From Brevundimonas sp. (GTDB lineage Bacteria > Pseudomonadota > Alphaproteobacteria > Caulobacterales > Caulobacteraceae): a stretch of DNA of 64,000 bases. The stretch lies in NCBI RefSeq assembly GCF_016742135.1, contig NZ_JACVCG010000001.1, forward strand, positions 62,001 through 126,000. The letters run 5' to 3'. A program made the translations under genes and the position numbers. The first letter of the stretch is position 1; the number at the start of each line of letters is the position of its first letter. The notes beneath the pieces are model-generated. The model saw only the letters and a program-made list of their open reading frames with translations. It had not been told where the DNA came from and did no database searches. Shown in pieces: positions 61,893 to 64,000 of this stretch.

Positions 61893-62947
61893 GCCTCAAA
61901 GCCCTTGCGCAGGGCGGCCTCGTCCAGATCGCGACCGATGAAGACCGCGCGGCTCCAGCGGCGCTCGGCCTCGCCCCACGGCTTTTGCAGCTCGCCTTCC
62001 AGAATCATGTGGACGGCCTGGAACACCAGACGCCGGTCCTCGCCCGCCACATCGATTATGCCCTTGGCCCGCAGGATGTTCTGGCCCTGCGTCGCCAGAA
62101 GCTGGTCCAGCCACCGGGTGAAGACCTCGCCGTTCACCGGTCGGTCCAGCGACAGGGCGACGCCCTTGATGTCGTCCTCGTGCGCATGCCCCCGGGGGCC
62201 ATGGTCGTGGTCATGGTGATGGTGAGTGTGGTCGTGGTCATGATGATCATGGCCACAATGCTCGTCATGGACATGACCCTCGGCGCCGTGGGGCGGGTTG
62301 AGGAAGTCCGGCCGCACCTCATTGATCCGGCCCAGATCAAATCCGTGCCGGTTCAGGATGCTGTCGAGCGGCACGTCGGCGCGCTCGGCCCGGATGATCG
62401 GCGCCAGCGGGTTCAGGCCGCGCAGCCGGGCCTCGACGGTCGCCAGTTCCTCGGGCGTTACCAGATCGGCCTTGTTCAGGATGATCTGGTCGGCAAAGGC
62501 CACCTGTTCGCGCGCCTCTTTCGAGTCATCCAGCCGCGCCATCACATGCTTGGCGTCGACCAGGGCGGTGACGCTGTCCAGCACCGTCCTTTCGCGCACA
62601 TCGTCGTCTACGAAGAAGGTCTGGGCCACCGGACCGGGATCGGCCAGGCCCGTGGTCTCGACGATGATGGCGTCGAACGCCGGCTTGCCCGGGCGCTGGC
62701 GCTTCATCAGCCCCTGCACCACGCGGATCAGGTCGCCGCGCACCGTGCAGCAGACGCAGCCGTTGTTCATCTCGAACACATCCTCGTCGGCCCCGACGAC
62801 CAGATCGTTGTCGATGCCGATCTCGCCGAACTCGTTGACGATCACGGCATAGCGCTTGCCGTGGTCCCCGGTCAGGATGCGGTTCAGCAGGGTGGTCTTG
62901 CCGGCGCCGAGGTAGCCGGTCAGCACGGTCACGGGTGTCTTTTCCAT
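61880..62947 (-). CDS. CobW/COG0523-family GTP-binding metallochaperone
   Basis: TVLTGYLGAGKTTLLNRIL, NGCVCCTVRGDL (CxCC), VETTGLADPGPV, His-rich HDEHCGHDHHDHDHTHHHHDHDHG. Confidence 0.96.
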   Translation of the reverse strand: MEKTPVTVLTGYLGAGKTTLLNRILTGDHGKRYAVIVNEFGEIGIDNDLVVGADEDVFEMNNGCVCCTVRGDLIRVVQGLMKRQRPGKPAFDAIIVETTGLADPGPVAQTFFVDDDVRERTVLDSVTALVDAKHVMARLDDSKEAREQVAFADQIILNKADLVTPEELATVEARLRGLNPLAPIIRAERADVPLDSILNRHGFDLGRINEVRPDFLNPPHGAEGHVHDEHCGHDHHDHDHTHHHHDHDHGPRGHAHEDDIKGVALSLDRPVNGEVFTRWLDQLLATQGQNILRAKGIIDVAGEDRRLVFQAVHMILEGELQKPWGEAERRWSRAVFIGRDLDEAALRKGFEACAA

Positions 62948-62987
62948 GGGCGCTAGATGGAGCGTCCCGGCTGGAAAGAAAAGGCCC

Positions 62988-63938
62988 TCAGCACTGCGGA
63001 CAATCGTCCAGGGGCTCGGTCTCCAGCTGGATGGTCACATGGCCGAGGCCGAACCGCTCCCTTGCCAGGGCCTGGACCTCGGCCAGCAGGGCCGCGGCAT
63101 CCGCCCGCTCGTGCACCAGATGGGCGGTCAGGGCCGCGTCTGTCGTCGACAGGCCCCAGACGTGCAGGTCATGCACCGCTACCACGCCCGGCAGGGCCAG
63201 CAGGCCCGCGCGCACCTGATCGACGGCGATTCCGGCGGGGGCCCCGTCCAGCGCCAGATTGACCGAGTCCTTCAGCAGACCCCAGGTGGCCCACAGGATC
63301 ACCGCCACGATCACCAGGCTGATCATCGGATCGAGGATGGTCCAGCCGCTGAACATGATCACCAGTCCCGCCGCCACCACGCCCAGCGAGACCGCCGCAT
63401 CGGCCATCATGTGCAGATAGGCGCCGCGCACATTCAGGTCCTTGTGCTGATCCTTCAGGAACAGCACGGCGGTGCCCAGGTTGATGACAAAGCCGATGCC
63501 CGCCACCGCGACGATGAAGCCGGACGCCACCTCCACGGGGTTCATCAGGCGCTCGACCGCCTCCCAGGTGATCCAGCCACAGGCGGCCAGCAGCAGGATG
63601 GCGTTGGCCAGGGCCGCCAGCACCGTGCCCTTGCGATAGCCGTAGGTCAGGGAATCCCGCGCCCGCCTGCGCGCCATCCAGGCCGCGCCCCCCGCCAGCG
63701 CCAGCGCCAGCACGTCCGACAGATTGTGCCCGGCGTCGGCCATCAGGGCGGTGGAGCCGCTGATCAGCCCGGCCCAGAACTCAACGATGACGAAGCCCAG
63801 GTTCAGAGCCAGCGCCACCAGATAGCGCCAGTCGCCCGTATCGACCGGCCCGTGGTCATGGCCGTGCGCATGTCCATGGTGCCCGTGCCCAGGATGGCTG
63901 TGACCGTGTCCGGCGTGGCTGTGTGCGTCGTGGGCCAT
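62988..63938 (-). CDS. Cation diffusion facilitator (zinc/cobalt-type) transporter
   Basis: His-rich N-term HDAHSHAGHGHSHPGHGHHGHAHGHDHG, STALMADAGHNLSDVLALALAGGAAW, GAYLHMMADAAVSLGVV. Confidence 0.95.
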   Translation of the reverse strand: MAHDAHSHAGHGHSHPGHGHHGHAHGHDHGPVDTGDWRYLVALALNLGFVIVEFWAGLISGSTALMADAGHNLSDVLALALAGGAAWMARRRARDSLTYGYRKGTVLAALANAILLLAACGWITWEAVERLMNPVEVASGFIVAVAGIGFVINLGTAVLFLKDQHKDLNVRGAYLHMMADAAVSLGVVAAGLVIMFSGWTILDPMISLVIVAVILWATWGLLKDSVNLALDGAPAGIAVDQVRAGLLALPGVVAVHDLHVWGLSTTDAALTAHLVHERADAAALLAEVQALARERFGLGHVTIQLETEPLDDCPQC

Positions 63939-63948
63939 GCGGCCGACC

Positions 63949-64000
63949 CTAGTGCTGGTGCATGACGACGAGAAGCCCCAGACCGATCAGGGCCAGACCC
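63949..64000 (-). CDS. C-terminal fragment of a membrane protein truncated by the window edge
   Basis: Minus-strand reading ...GLALIGLGLLVVMHQH* ending at 63949. Confidence 0.35.
   Translation of the reverse strand, partial: GLALIGLGLLVVMHQH

Noticed and set aside
62134-62280. Simple repeat catggtcgtggtcatggtgatggtgag as a noncoding element
   Set aside because: It encodes the His/Asp metal-binding stretch of the CobW-family protein.

Overview
High-GC alphaproteobacterial chromosome segment, probably Caulobacterales/Brevundimonas-like (inferred from gene content and style only). Most of it is dense housekeeping sequence. It contains a cytochrome c maturation cluster (ccmI-ccmE-ccmF-ccmH) followed by a Do-like protease, a two-component system and glnE. 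Other recognisable units are an ECF-sigma/anti-sigma/periplasmic metal-sensor module, a PAS histidine kinase, a CPA2 antiporter, dusA, clpB, plsC/ydcF/ftsX/ftsE, lysA-lptM-like-argH divergent from a TlpA-like gene, a CAT-anticodon tRNA, fadA-fadB, cysNC-cysD, ugd, an OmpA lipoprotein, a Tad/vWA protein, mtgA, and a CobW/CDF zinc cluster. No transposase, integrase, phage module or CRISPR array was found. The less ordinary signals are: (i) a lower-GC two-gene unit at 19.05-20.53 kb, a 2-TM plus beta-rich-domain protein translationally coupled to a SAM methyltransferase; (ii) a lower-GC orphan ORF at 32.97-33.78 kb with a HEPN-type RNxxxH motif; (iii) a 9-bp-phased CAGAC array with built-in hairpins just upstream of a YaiI/YqxD-family gene; (iv) a nucleotidyltransferase/metallophosphoesterase overlapping pair; (v) a vWA/Tad-like protein carrying two FCCH-like repeats inserted in its vWA region; (vi) several structured intergenic repeats. 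All calls come from reading translations and raw sequence; no database search was run.
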